Shown one piece after another: positions 46,501-54,005 of a DNA stretch of 64,000 nucleotides. This DNA is from Pachyseris speciosa (lineage: Eukaryota > Cnidaria > Anthozoa > Scleractinia > Pachyseridae): NCBI GenBank assembly GCA_016490735.1, contig JAEMWC010000040.1, positions 686,001 to 750,000 of the forward strand, given 5' to 3'. A program made the position numbers and the translations under genes. How positions within the stretch are numbered: the stretch's first letter is position 1; the number at the start of each line of letters is the position of its first letter. The notes below the pieces were generated by a model that ran no database searches, was not told where the DNA came from, and was given only the letters and a program-made list of their open reading frames with translations.

Positions 46501-47170
46501 ACCTCCCCTACAGATTTAAGACAAAATACTTGCTGTGATAGTAATCCACAATACAACCTTACGTTTCCAATAAATTAAAGCATTCAGAAAAGAGTGCTAA
46601 CCAGACTAGTGCTTTCAATAGTTTAAAACCCATCAGAAATGAGGTATTCAAATTCGCTGAGTATTATTAGCGGATATTGAAACAACACAGTTTGAGTTAT
46701 GAATTATCAGTTATGAGGTCACTAAGTTAACTAAAAGTAACTATGATTGATTCATTGAAATCAATTTGAAGGGATGGCAAACTGTAGAGATTTGCCATCT
46801 GGAGATTTTTTCCTCAGTGAGCTTATCCAATCTCCACACCAAACTCAGCAGAAGAAACCTGTGATCACAAAAGAAGTCATGCTAGTACCTTCAAGCTTAC
46901 AAAGAAATCCAGATGTTCCTTGACTGTCAGCCTGTCAAATAGCACATTATGCTGAGGACACAGACCCAGGCTCTCTCTTATAGCATCCATATCTGTAATG
47001 ATGCTCTTTCCATTGATGCTAGCAGAGCCAGAGGAAGGCGGGTACAAGCCTGTTAGCATTGATATAGTTGTTGTCTTGCCCGCACCATTGTGCCCCAGTA
47101 GTGCTGTTATTTGGCCTTTAAAAATGTTCAGGGAAAGTTCATCTACAGCAACCTTGGACCCAGTGGCTCC
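24905..47170 (-). CDS. ABCA-type ABC transporter gene, internal part (eight exons)
   Basis: The minus-strand exons 47170-46889, 46507-46389, 45932-45786, 35274-35185, 33296-33112, 32213-32108, 29381-29272 and 25191-24905 join with consistent phases at GT-AG borders. Together they encode the first nucleotide-binding domain, the connector and the first membrane helix of the second half. ABCA proteins are full-size membrane pumps that use ATP to move lipids; ABCA3 and ABCA1 are well-known relatives. Exons for the first membrane domain were not found up to 64000, so the upstream intron appears longer than 16.8 kb and would contain the virus-like locus at 48310-62922. The second ATPase was not found either. 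No frameshift was seen in these exons. The intron between 45786 and 35274 carries a DIRS element. Subfamily member cannot be assigned. Confidence 0.9.
25820..26770 (+). pseudogene. L1-like LINE 3' end with poly-A tail
   Basis: The plus strand encodes [19 protein letters not shown] and then [18 protein letters not shown], the cysteine/histidine motif near the C-terminus of L1/Tx1-type reverse transcriptases. A stop at about 26270 breaks the frame, which otherwise runs to about 26480 ([18 protein letters not shown]). A 3' UTR and an A-rich tail (26725-26770) follow. It is 5'-truncated in an ABCA intron. The upstream frame at 25690-25970 probably belongs to it after a frameshift. Confidence 0.8.
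26771..28755 (+). pseudogene. CR1/L2-like LINE, internally deleted
   Basis: It starts just after the poly-A tail of the preceding LINE. The order is end of an endonuclease domain ([18 protein letters not shown]), a deletion near 27070-27120, then reverse transcriptase: [16 protein letters not shown] block ([15 protein letters not shown]), [10 protein letters not shown] (motif A), [18 protein letters not shown] (motif B) and FVEDTN where the catalytic [FY]ADD box should be. The thumb reads [18 protein letters not shown]. Several frameshifts and stops are present. The 3' end has AATAAAGTTGTC followed by TTGTC repeats. Dead copy in an ABCA intron. Confidence 0.85.
28756..29271. other. Intronic sequence, nothing recognised
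   Basis: Short frames only, between the LINE and ABCA exon 7. Confidence 0.4.
29272..29381 (-). CDS. ABCA exon 7: regulatory linker after NBD1
   Basis: 110 nt, entering phase 2 (CT plus A) and leaving phase 1 at a GGAG/GTATTT donor. It encodes a polar segment ([20 protein letters not shown]) with no domain, fitting the variable linker between NBD1 and the second membrane domain. The acceptor TTTATTCAG was chosen because it keeps the frame with exon 6. Confidence 0.75.
30660..31046 (+). mobile_element. Penelope-like element copy 2, strongly 5'-truncated
   Basis: It begins inside the GIY-YIG domain ([16 protein letters not shown]) and stays open to a stop at 30951, followed by a short tail. 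It is flanked by TTTCCTGGGAACTA at 30646-30659 and 31047-31060. The sequence is nearly identical to the PLE at 55528-57763, so insertion looks recent. Its tail lacks the segment that carries the hammerhead-like motif in that copy. Orientation is opposite to the PLE at 495-2441. Confidence 0.9.
31561..31799. other. AT-rich interior of the TIR transposon
   Basis: No coding potential or repeat structure beyond AT richness. Confidence 0.4.
32108..32213 (-). CDS. ABCA exon 6: end of NBD1 region
   Basis: 106 nt, entering phase 1 and leaving phase 2 at a CCT/GTAAGT donor. It encodes [20 protein letters not shown], the highly conserved ABCA block that follows each nucleotide-binding domain. Exon placement is supported by phase agreement with exons 5 and 7. 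Confidence 0.9.
32214..33111. other. Intronic sequence with (AAAT)n at 32905-32926
   Basis: No exon or defined repeat recognised apart from the short AAAT tract. Confidence 0.4.
33112..33296 (-). CDS. ABCA exon 5: post-NBD1 domain
   Basis: 185 nt, entering phase 2 and leaving phase 1 at a GAGA/GTAAGT donor. It reads [20 protein letters not shown] and then [18 protein letters not shown] and FEALFLELE, matching the regulatory region that follows the ATPase core in ABCA proteins. Confidence 0.9.
33297..34169. other. Intronic sequence, nothing recognised
   Basis: No exon or defined repeat supported. Confidence 0.4.
34170..34705 (+). repeat. Direct repeats of about 170 bp flanking a short inverted-repeat segment
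   Basis: Units at about 34170-34340 and 34540-34705 share CACGGCAGTCCATCTGGAG, CATGTTAAAAGCTTTCTTC and GACAACAGGCATCA. Between them, TAGTCTCTAATTTTTGG and CCAAAATTAGAGACTA form an inverted pair around a GC-rich core. The repeat unit also occurs on the minus strand at 18215-18680. It could be an LTR-like arrangement or a local duplication with a MITE. Confidence 0.65.
34706..35184. other. Intronic sequence, nothing recognised
   Basis: Contains GC-richer stretch near 34730-34830 with no readable domain. Confidence 0.35.
35185..35274 (-). CDS. ABCA exon 4: end of NBD1
   Basis: 90 nt, entering phase 2 and leaving phase 2 at an AGCAG/GTGAGA donor. It reads [20 protein letters not shown], continuing the H-loop of exon 3 (THFM then DEADLLGDR), which is near-universal in ABCA ATPase domains. 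Confidence 0.92.
35275..36092. other. Intronic sequence, nothing recognised
   Basis: Short frames only between exon 4 and the DIRS element. Confidence 0.4.
36093..36412. repeat. Palindromic end of the DIRS element
   Basis: Arms of about 75 bp pair: GAGACTTACCTGTAAGTTGA at the left and its inverse near 36393-36412, both continuing through GACTCGAT and CTGCACCAAGGG. The segment CATGAGATAGCTTGACGC at about 36154 is inverted relative to CGTCAAGCTATCTCATG at 44987-45003, as expected for inverted terminal repeats of a DIRS element. Confidence 0.6.
36755..37325 (+). repeat. About 210-bp tandem repeat, nearly three units
   Basis: GCAGTCAACAGGAATTGACC and its variant AGTCAACAGGAATTGGCC start units near 36758, 36975 and 37176. 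Each is followed by a CACAAAAC-like stretch, a GATGCGNANGT word and TTTGACATAA. Confidence 0.7.
37335..37505 (-). mobile_element. tRNA-derived SINE, type 2
   Basis: The minus strand starts GGCTTCATAGCTCAGTTGG (box A) and contains GGGTTCGAACCC (box B) with a TGAAGTCC acceptor-like end. The anticodon stem is imperfect and position 33 is not T. The head runs straight into CTGAATTTTTTTTCAGGC and a tail with GCAATTGCATAAATTGC. This makes it a SINE and not a functional tRNA-Thr(GGT)-like gene, although it probably keeps a pol III promoter. Confidence 0.75.
37506..38144. other. No gene recognised
   Basis: Several diverged copies of a CAAACAT/AAACGTT-type word (GATCAAACATTTTC, AACGATCAAACGTTTG, TGGTCAAACATG) suggest an old repeat. 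Nothing more can be said. Confidence 0.35.
38145..39473. mobile_element. TIR DNA transposon, non-autonomous (TACCGTATTTATT ends)
   Basis: The ends TACCGTATTTATTCGGCTAT and its inverse ending AAATAAATACGGTA delimit about 1.33 kb, compatible with a TA target duplication. Subterminal GGCTATAAGCCGA words recur at 38158, 38172, 38251 and near 38909. The right half has perfect inner hairpins, such as ACAATTCAGGGAGTAATCGC paired across 38991-39071 and TCCAATTACAGGTGTCC near 39300-39350. No transposase frame. Confidence 0.75.
39474..40749. other. Decayed DIRS 3' region or intron, nothing recognised
   Basis: No coding sequence supported. Scattered ATT-rich runs near 40475-40510. Confidence 0.35.
40750..42180 (-). 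pseudogene. DIRS tyrosine recombinase
   Basis: The N-terminal part (42180-41545) carries a core-binding domain: [20 protein letters not shown] and [20 protein letters not shown]. The catalytic part (41312-40809) shows MQRGQTL (Arg I), [10 protein letters not shown] (HxxR) and AGWSSS. A one-base frameshift follows, and the downstream frame contains QFYNKPV with the expected nucleophilic tyrosine. A foldback insertion at 41266-41446 separates the two parts. The recombinase normally integrates circular DNA copies; this one cannot be made as a single protein. Confidence 0.85.
41266..41446. mobile_element. Foldback MITE inside the DIRS recombinase
   Basis: Arms of about 60 bp pair: left CTGACATAATAAGATTCATAG...GACATCACAAAGTGTC against right GACACTTTGTGATGTC...ATGAATCTCATTATGTCGGA. 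It falls exactly where the recombinase frame is interrupted, just upstream of the MQRGQTL motif. Confidence 0.6.
42300..42783 (-). pseudogene. DIRS RNase H region
   Basis: Two minus-strand frames. The first (to 42547) has [20 protein letters not shown] with the catalytic TDAS block. The second has [12 protein letters not shown] and [18 protein letters not shown], typical of the DIRS RNase H that removes the RNA strand. Frameshifts separate them. Confidence 0.8.
42964..43419 (-). pseudogene. DIRS reverse transcriptase with catalytic motif deleted
   Basis: The minus strand reads [20 protein letters not shown], then [15 protein letters not shown] (motif A), [18 protein letters not shown] (motif B) and [20 protein letters not shown] downstream of motif C. 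Where the YIDD box should be, the sequence jumps from ILKPLY to DSFLLGYDY. An in-frame internal deletion has removed most of motif C, so the enzyme is inactive although this frame stays open. Confidence 0.85.
43894..44850 (-). pseudogene. DIRS gag-like region
   Basis: A start codon at 44850 opens [20 protein letters not shown] with a helical segment, followed after a frameshift by an acidic stretch and then by [33 protein letters not shown] and [12 protein letters not shown], which look like the conserved part of DIRS gag proteins. A 29-bp tandem duplication (44361-44416, containing CTTTCACTGTTTCTGGTGAA twice) causes one of the breaks. Gag would form the particle in which copying occurs. Confidence 0.7.
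45040..45173. mobile_element. Palindromic MITE, about 134 bp
   Basis: Arms ACGATAAAAACGTTCCATAAC and the inverse GTTACGTTTTTATCGT pair, continuing through TTTGACGACCTAATGTCATC. It directly abuts the end of the DIRS element. Flanking TTA/TAA is compatible with a short AT-rich target duplication. Confidence 0.75.
45174..45785. other. Intronic sequence, nothing firm
   Basis: A short plus-strand frame with a donor at 45533 was considered and set aside. No other features. Confidence 0.35.
45786..45932 (-). CDS. ABCA exon 3: Walker B and H-loop
   Basis: 147 nt, entering phase 2 and leaving phase 2 at a TTCAT/GTGAGT donor. It reads [20 protein letters not shown] (Walker B with the catalytic glutamate), [17 protein letters not shown] (D-loop) and TIILTTHFM (switch histidine). 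These bind and hydrolyse ATP in NBD1. Confidence 0.95.
46389..46507 (-). CDS. ABCA exon 2: ABC signature
   Basis: 119 nt, entering phase 0 and leaving phase 2. It ends [13 protein letters not shown], the ABCA form of the ABC signature that contacts ATP across the dimer. Confidence 0.93.
46889..47170 (-). CDS. ABCA exon 1 (in window): Walker A
   Basis: 282 nt, starting after a TTATTCCAAAG acceptor and ending at an AAG/GTACTA donor, both phase 0. It reads [37 protein letters not shown] (Walker A) and [16 protein letters not shown] (Q-loop). The acceptor is inferred from where ABCA similarity begins, so a slightly different border is possible. Confidence 0.92.
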
Positions 47171-48309
47171 CTTTGGAATAAGCAGAGATGTTTGGAACAA
47201 GTTTCATTGTAGAATGCGACTCCTTGCATAACCGACTTTATTTTACAATTAATAAATAAGGGTGCACTGAAAAAGTAAGTTCACTTCCTTGTGTGGAGAC
47301 ATGACGTCTGCAAATACCGCGAGAAGAATTATTGTAACATAGGCAGGTACCATCTTACATTTGCAAACAATCTCGAATTTGTAGTTCACCATTTAAGTCA
47401 TCTGCATTTTGCTGACACTATAGTATGTTAATTTTATGGTGCAGCTGATACCAAGACTATTTCAATAAAGAGGCTCGAAAGGGTTTTTTTTGACTCTGTG
47501 GAGAGTGGATCCTGAGATAGACGTGAGCAATTAAATTACCTGCGAGCAAAATGTGTGAGATCGCGCGCAATAGCAATGGTGACATTGTGGTAAACAAACA
47601 TGCGGTGGCTTCGAGCGTTTCAAAAATTGCCTGGTCCCTCTTTGCTTTCTGCTACAAGTGTTGGTTTTCAAAGCAAAACAAAACGGGAAAATTTACAACT
47701 TGAAAAAAGAAATTAGAAAAAAGTGTAAGTGGAATAACTCTAGCCAAAAATTGATGGAAAGGCTATTTAAAAAGCGAGAAGAGGATGGTCAAGTTGACAG
47801 CTCCACACCACGCATGAAAAGTCTGACGATGACGATTGCAAAAAGTCTCTTTCTTTGAGTAAGACTTAAGACCCCTTGAACTAAGACCCATTTAGTTTTC
47901 TTTATTTGTCACTATTTCAGGGGAAGAAATAGATGCAAATATGTCATTTTCATCTAGTTATTCTTTTTTTTTTCCATCAGTCGTAACAGTAAGCAGTCTG
48001 AGTCTTAAGCAATGAGTGTCTCCTGTAATGTTTAAATTCACAAGAGACAGTGAAAACTTTCACGCTCACTGAATTAGAACGAGCGAAAATTCATTCTTTC
48101 GCACTCGTCCCCACAAGGATGAGCCTTTGAGTCAGCGGTTGTTCAAAATACGAGACTGGAAATGAAAAAGCGAAAACCGGAAAGTTAGCTCAGTGACCTA
48201 CCCTGATGTATTTTTGTAGACAAATATGATTCTTAAGTTCGCATTCTTAAAGAAAATTTCCCCAAAAAAGTTATCTAGTGGATTTTTGTTCAACTAGATA
48301 AATTATGAT
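47171..48309. other. Intronic sequence, no gene recognised
   Basis: Probably the intron upstream of NBD1 before the virus-like locus begins. No terminal inverted repeat of that locus could be identified here. Confidence 0.4.
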
Positions 48310-48791
48310 GTGTTTCTGATTTCTCAAACCAATGTTGATGAATGGCTTCGTGTTTGGAGAATGGATGTATTGGAAGGAAATGAAAACAATAATGATCTTC
48401 TTGCATTTGCAAGAGAAATGAAACCAAAGGTTGTTGACTTGGTTGGAAGTGAAATCAGAAAGTTAAACAGCGTAAAAGTAACTTTTGTGTTACAAGTAAA
48501 ATTTTCAATAGAAACAAATGGTGAAAGGCAGTACATGGAACATTATTTTCCTGATAAAGAACCGAAGGTTTTCAACAGACATGATGAAGAAGAACTGATC
48601 GAATAAGAATTCGATAAATTCATTGAAAAAACAAAAGGTAAAATAGAGGCCTGTTCAGTGAAGGGATCAGGATGGGTTCTCGAAAGAATAATGGTTGCAT
48701 ATGTGAATGTCGCATGCTATCAGCCACTGTGCTGAAGAACTTAAAAAAAGAAGGCCATCGTGAATGTACAAAACAGAGACAATGAATGCCT
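48310..48791 (+). pseudogene. Virus-like B-family DNA polymerase gene, N-terminal fragment
   Basis: A plus-strand frame from 48310 has an in-frame stop at 48604-48606 and continues beyond it in the same frame (TKGKIEACSVKGSGWVLERI) to a VAYVNVACYQPL block. A further frameshift precedes KKAIVNVQNRDNECL, where a transposon interrupts it. Together with 52400-53650 it resembles the N-terminal and exonuclease parts of protein-primed type B DNA polymerases of Polinton/adintovirus-like elements common in cnidarian genomes. That assignment rests on pattern memory and the downstream YADFE motif, not on a search. Confidence 0.55.
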
Positions 48792-48792
48792 G
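48785..48792 (+). repeat. Target duplication AATGCCTG (partner at 52392-52399)
   Basis: The 8-mer flanks the DNA transposon on both sides. In the polymerase-like frame it encodes part of the ECL residues, and the coding sequence resumes after the right copy (LKWALRAALFPT), showing that the insertion split one gene. Confidence 0.8.
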
Positions 48793-49503
48793 TTCTGTCA
48801 CACTTTGTGATAATCCTCGCACTTTGTAACACCTGTCGCACTTTATAACACTTGTTGCACTTTGTAATAAAAGGGCTGTTGTACCTTGTAATAATAAGTT
48901 GTCGCACTTTCTACTAAATTAAGCTGTCACACTTTGTAACAACAAGTTGTCACACTTTGTAATAAGCTTTCAAATTTCTTTTGAATAGGATGTTTGGCAG
49001 AAATTATATGACTTAACTAATCCCCCAGGGCACAAATACGTTCTTCCTTGATATTTGGCTCTACATCCTAAACTGAGGGGATGAAAAAGAAATGCGTTCA
49101 CCTCCATGCTTCTCGCAATGGGCAACCCTAAAACACGGAATCCGGAAACCGGAAACCGGAAATCCGGAATCCGGAATCCTAAATTCAGAAACTATAATCT
49201 GAAAAAGGAAAAACTTGATTTCGCAAAAGGCAAAATTGCCTTACATTACTGAAATCTTTTGAAGAGTTTTGGTTGTAGACTTATTGTAGCTAGTCACTAA
49301 TTCATCTGTACTGAGTTGTAAACGTCATCTGAGCGACTAAAAAGTTTTAACTTTTTTCTGCACGGAGTCTTTCCTTTTCAAAATCACCGTGGGAACAATG
49401 ATTGCTCATTAGTGGGTAATAATACCTCACATACAAAATTCGTGTGTAACACGCCGACGGATCGAAACTAAATCACACACACATACAAGGCAATTTTATT
49501 TTA

Positions 49504-49868
49504 TGGTAATGTTTACACTAGAGAAAAAGTCAACTTAGGAATATTTCAAGTCAAGTAATTTTTTGATATTTCAAGTAAATTTTTCGGTTTTAACGCTTCA
49601 CACACAAGTAACGTTTTTCCTTCAACATATAACTTAAGTTATATGATTATATATTGACTTACAGGCTTCGCCCGCCTCAAAGTTCAAGAAACCACAAGTT
49701 TCAAGTCACTTGAAACTTTCTTGAATCATTTCAATCTTCCGACTAGAATGAGTTCCAAAGTAAAGTGACTTAAGATTTTACTTAAGCCTTCACACACATA
49801 TTTCGGAAAAGTAAAACTTTAGCAGCTCCTTATAAGTGTTACTTAACAGCCTAGTGTAAAGACTACCA
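49504..49868. mobile_element. MITE with TA target duplication, inside transposon B
   Basis: The ends TGGTAATGTTTACACTAG and the inverse CTAGTGTAAAGACTACCA are flanked by TA on both sides (49502-49503 and 49869-49870). 365 bp, non-coding. Confidence 0.75.
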
Positions 49869-49920
49869 TACAAATTTCTAACGCCTGAAATATTCTAGAC
49901 ATAAATAACTGAAATCGAAT

Positions 49921-50265
49921 ACGTTCTCTGGTTAAAAAATATTAAAACGCATAAGCTTTCGGTTATCAGTCTATAGCCTTTAACAAATGAAAAATGTAGC
50001 GCGCGAACGGAAATACATACAAAAAAGGTGCAAAAATTTTTTGAGAATAAAAACACAAAAAGAAGTGTAAAAAAAGCTAGAAGATAAAAATGTAAATGAG
50101 GTCTAATTACAATAAAATGGAATATTGCCTAGGCAACGGTTTTGAGTTATTATCCGCGTCGACGGTTTCCATTTGCGCGAAACATTTTTCATTCGTTAAA
50201 GGCTATAGACTGATGGCCAAAAGTTTATGTTTTTAATCTTTTTAACCAGAGGACGTTTTTCATTT
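49921..50265. repeat. Inverted repeat inside transposon B
   Basis: Arms of about 80 bp pair around ACGTTCTCTGGTTAAAAAA, ATCAGTCTATAGCCTTTAAC and AATGAAAAATGT. It may be a further MITE or the natural inner arms of transposon B. Confidence 0.65.
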
Positions 50266-50420
50266 CAATATGACTTGTCCTGATTACAGCTCTATTTTTA
50301 ACTGAAATCAAGTTTTCTTTCGCCCGGTTATAGTTTCCGGATTCCGGATTCCGGATTCCGGATTCTGGATTCCGGATTCCGGTTTCCGGATTCCGTGTTT
50401 TAGGGTTGCCCTCTCGCAAT

Positions 50421-51771
50421 TGTTATTTCTCTTGACTACGATGTTTTGTGACAGAAACACTTTGCCATCACGAATAATGACTTTTAAAAATCGGTTTTGT
50501 TAAGCCGCTGCATTGGCTTATGGTGCAAATGACCCTATTGCATGTTTAATTTGTAAATGATAGCTTAATTCAGGTATTAAAAATGGTCTTAATAATGGGG
50601 CCTTAAGATCTTAAATAAAGATTTGAATTTAAATTTCCGTGGGGTTTTAGAGGGGAAGAAACAGGAAAGCAACTTGCAGTAAAAGAGTAGAGGGCACATT
50701 TTGCAAGTATTGAGAACAGCTGTACAAAATGGTATGATCTGGAAATAAAGGCTTTGAATGGGAATCTTCTAAGAAGGTACCATAAACTATTACTGAATAG
50801 AATAATTGTGAAATAGTATCGTATTTTAATTAACAAATTGCATAGGCTTAACATAAGCCAGGACATGGAACAGCAACCATCATAGCGTAAACAGTTTATG
50901 TGATATTAGCACTTGAATAAACAACAACGAACTATATAACATAAAACAGAAACTAGTTGTTTTGAAATACTTAATAAACAACTGAATGAAGAGACTGTTT
51001 CTCTATCTTCAGTTGAAGAAACTGTTTTTCGTCTGAAGCAAGAAGTCATTAAAAGACCATGGGTGATTCTATTGTAGATGGGTATGACAAAGCAGATTTA
51101 ACAAAATGCTACTTTGGATTTTTTCACCGGAATATGTTGAGGATGATAAACCATTCCAAACCACAAAATCGCAGATCCATCCAAGCATCTGCCCAATTTG
51201 GACTAGCAACTATTTGCCGTACCTCCAGCACAACAGCACTTGAAGATCCAAACTGTTTAATTATAGGCTAATTCTGACGCTGACGATGCCAAGTTCACCA
51301 CCATCAGAGAAGTAAATACTCGGCAGCATCGACACCTGAGTCTGCGGGTGATATCACGAAAACGGACCTTGCCTTTGCATAGCTATAGCTTATTATACAT
51401 ATGGCATACATGGTTAGGCCATGAAAAACCTGAAGATAAGAACACTTTGGAAAGGATTTCCTCTAAAAATTCATTCTGAAGCCTTTCTAAGGAGGTTGTA
51501 CCGTCGTTCATGGACACCATTTCAACTGTCTTGATTTCAACAAAGTGGATGGGTATTTGTATACAGTGTTGATCTTGTTCAAGCACCTCTATATTCCTGG
51601 CAGTGTGTGTTATCCTCCAGAGTAGATAACAAACCCGTGCCATCATCTTCCACCTCTTCTTCTACCCTTTTGCCCCCTCAGTTTAGTATGCAGAGCGAAA
51701 TATCAACGAAGAATGTATTTGTGCCTTGGGGGATTGGTTAAGTCATATAATATTTCTACCAAACATCCTAT
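50421..51771. other. Interior of transposon A, no gene recognised
   Basis: Short frames only. No transposase domain such as a BED finger or RNase H-like triad could be read. Confidence 0.4.
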
Positions 51772-51871
51772 TACAAAGTGCGACAACTTGTTATTACAAA
51801 GTGTGACAGCTTAATTTATTGCAAAGTGCAACAACTTATTATAAAGTGGAACAGCTATTTTATTACAAACC

Positions 51872-52269
51872 ACCGACCGGTTAGCTCAATGGTAGAGCAC
51901 CAGACTAGTGTGTGGGAGGTCGCAGGTTCAAACCCGGCCCACCTGGACCAACACTCAGGGTCTTTAAATAATTGAGGAGAAAGTGCTGCCTTTGTAATAA
52001 CATCTGCAAATGGTTAGACTTTCTAGTCTTCTCAGATAAGGACGATAAACCATAGGCCCCATCTCACAACTCTTCTTGGATAAGGACGATAAACTGTAGG
52101 CCCTGTCTCAACTCTTCATAATTGATTCTGTGGGACGTAAAAGAACTCACACACTGTTTGAAAAGAGTAGGGGACTAGTTCCCGGTGTGGTGGTCTAGCT
52201 CTCATCTGATGGTTAAATGCTCTGAGATATTAGCTGCACAAGCTACTCTAGAATCTGAGGGTAAATAAA
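51872..52269 (+). mobile_element. tRNA-derived SINE, type 1
   Basis: A tRNA-like head CCGACCGGTTAGCTCAATGG (box A) with GCAGGTTCAAACCC (box B), then a 300-bp body containing TTTAAATAATTGAGGAG, GATAAGGACGATAAACC (twice) and TGTGGGACGTAAAAGAAC. It ends near GAGGGTAAATAA. It lies in the right subterminal array of transposon A. The same family occurs at 59490-59865, 62326-62605 and 20676-20765. Confidence 0.85.
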
Positions 52270-52399
52270 GTAATGCATGTAATGTGTTATTACAAAGTGC
52301 GACAGGTACTACAAAGTGTGACAGTTTTTTTCACAAAGTGTGACAGGTATTACAATGGTAGTACAATGATTATTACAAAGTGTGGCAGAACAATGCCTG

Positions 52400-53650
52400 A
52401 AGTGGGCACTGAGAGCTGCTCTATTTCCCACCCCAGCAAGTGAAAAAAACCTACAAAGACCAAGCGAATGGTCCGGTGAAACAGATTGACAAACTTGAGA
52501 AACAAAACATTAACCTTGCAATAAATGTCTGGCTGGGAAAATAATTGTGTGACTGTACACAGATTAAGTAAGAAAGAAAATAAGGTGCTGAGGATAAACC
52601 TGATGTTCATTGAGTCTGGTGAAAAACAGCACTATTGTTATGTGAAGCGAGTAAGCGCTTTGCCCTTTGATCAGACCAAAAACAGCAACACAAAGTACTA
52701 TTTCATGATGTGTTTAACTGGTTTCACAAGAGTGGACTTGCTCGTGAACTACAAAAAATAATACAATGGAGTGAATGGCAGGCCGATAAGGATCGAGATG
52801 CCTGAAGAGGGGAAAAACACCCTTTCTTTCCAAAATCATCACAAACAGATGAAGGTGCCATACATTACATATGCAGATTTTGAGCGTGCAGAAAGGATAA
52901 AGAAAAGCTACACTGAGAAGACTGAACGTCATGAGGCATGTGGCTCTTCATACAAAGTTGTAAGAAGCGAGAGCTCAGCCACACGACTGGTGGTTTACAG
53001 AGACGAGAACGCAGTTGAAATGTTTTTGAAGTTACTTGTGTAGGTGGAAACAAAGATAAGGGAGGGTTTGGCAACTCCAAAGCTGATTGTGATGACGGTA
53101 AAAGATTGGGTAAAACACAAAAACGCGACTGTATGCCATATTTGTGATAGAAGTTTCATAAAGGTCTATTCTAGGATTCAATAACCGTTTATGACCATGA
53201 TACAAGTGATTATTGCGGTGAAAGCCAAAAAACTGTTATAATTAATAATTACATAGCAGTCAAAGAAATGGAATTCATTTGGAAAAAAAGAGAAAAGAAA
53301 GAAAGAGACAAAATAGACCAATGAATTGCAAACATTACAGCGCATATGACTCATAACTGCATCACGCAGTCACATTAAGGCATATCGAAGATGCAACCAA
53401 CCAAACCTCTAAAGTGAGTGAAGTAAGAAATACTATGTGATGTAATTGAAAACAATCAGAACAAACAATCATTCTGTGCGGAACCTTTGCTGAAGCAAAA
53501 CCTCAGAGACTCTGTAAAGGATCATTGCGATGTGACAGGCAAGTACCCCGGAGCTGCGCACAATGCATACAATTTCAAATTACGAATAAATCGAAAAACT
53601 GTTCCAATTTCTGTCCTAGTCCACCTTTTCAAGCAGGCGAGGTGTTCTGA
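52400..53650 (+). pseudogene. Virus-like B-family DNA polymerase gene, exonuclease-side fragment
   Basis: Continues from the fragment before transposon A. Plus-strand frames read LKWALRAALFPTPA, then HYCYVKRVSALPFDQTKN, a cysteine block CLTGFTRVDL, RIEMPEEGKNTLSFQNHHKQ and KVPYITYADFE; the last resembles the Exo I motif of B-family polymerases. Near 53487-53620 a DSVKDHCDVTGKYPGAAHNA block follows. At least four frameshifts or stops occur and the polymerase palm motifs are absent, so the gene ended by deletion before 53684. In intact relatives this enzyme copies the viral genome. Confidence 0.6.
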
Positions 53651-53683
53651 ACATCGCTCTATTCAAAACCAAAAAAATAAAAT

Positions 53684-53986
53684 TTACAACTGGTTTGCCA
53701 AAATTTGGCTGAGTTTTACCATTGAGTCTGAGGTTGGGGGAGGAACCGTCTTTTTACGAGTTGCTGCACGTCTTAGCAGCAGTTGGTGAATTTTTTTGCC
53801 GCCCTTTTCAGTTGCCACTGCAACCACCTTTTCGGCCGCTTTTTTCAGTGCCGGCGCGGCCGCCTTCTTGACTTGTTTGCCAATAGCCATGAGGGTGTCG
53901 CGAACCACACCCGACCCCTTGTGTTTGAAGCGGTACTGACCAACACGGGGGTCATAAAATTTCGTCCACTCACTCACGCGATTCAT
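53684..53986 (-). CDS. Small basic virion-like protein
   Basis: An intact 100-codon minus-strand frame. Its middle is lysine/alanine-rich (IGKQVKKAAAPALKKAAEK), predicted to be an amphipathic helix, with a basic tail RRAATRKK. Small cationic core or membrane-active proteins of this type are known beside the capsid genes of adintoviruses and adenoviruses. That role is inferred from composition and neighbourhood. It is downstream of, and co-oriented with, the putative jelly-roll gene. Confidence 0.5.
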   Translation of the reverse strand: MNRVSEWTKFYDPRVGQYRFKHKGSGVVRDTLMAIGKQVKKAAAPALKKAAEKVVAVATEKGGKKIHQLLLRRAATRKKTVPPPTSDSMVKLSQILANQL

Positions 53987-54005
53987 ATATTCCTCATGGA
54001 AAAAT

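Larger units (their letters stand above)
49120..50411. mobile_element. Nested transposon B with CCGGAAT arrays and 9-bp target duplication
   Basis: The ends GGGCAACCCTAAAACACGGA and the inverse TCCGTGTTTTAGGGTTGCCC are flanked by TCTCGCAAT at 49111-49119 and 50412-50420. Tandem CCGGAAT/CCGGAAA words adjoin each end (49137-49187 and 50337-50398). A 9-bp duplication is typical of Mutator-like elements. It is non-coding, sits inside transposon A and contains at least one smaller MITE. Confidence 0.8.
48792..52391. mobile_element. Non-autonomous DNA transposon A with CACTTTGTAAT subterminal array
   Basis: The terminal inverted repeats are TTCTGTCACACTTTGTGATAA and the inverse ending TTATTACAAAGTGTGGCAGAA. 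About eight copies of a TGTCACACTTTGTAATAA-like word lie in each end in opposite orientation, followed by a further inverted segment around CATATAATTTCTGCCAAAC/GGTAGAAATATTATATGAC and CCCCCAGGGCACAAATACGT. An 8-bp target duplication suits hAT-like elements. No transposase was found. It has itself been hit by elements at 49120-50411 and 51872-52269. Confidence 0.8.

Noticed and set aside
48310..48606. Independent host gene
   Set aside because: The frame continues past its stop codon and on across transposon A into the polymerase-like fragment, so it is part of the virus-like gene.
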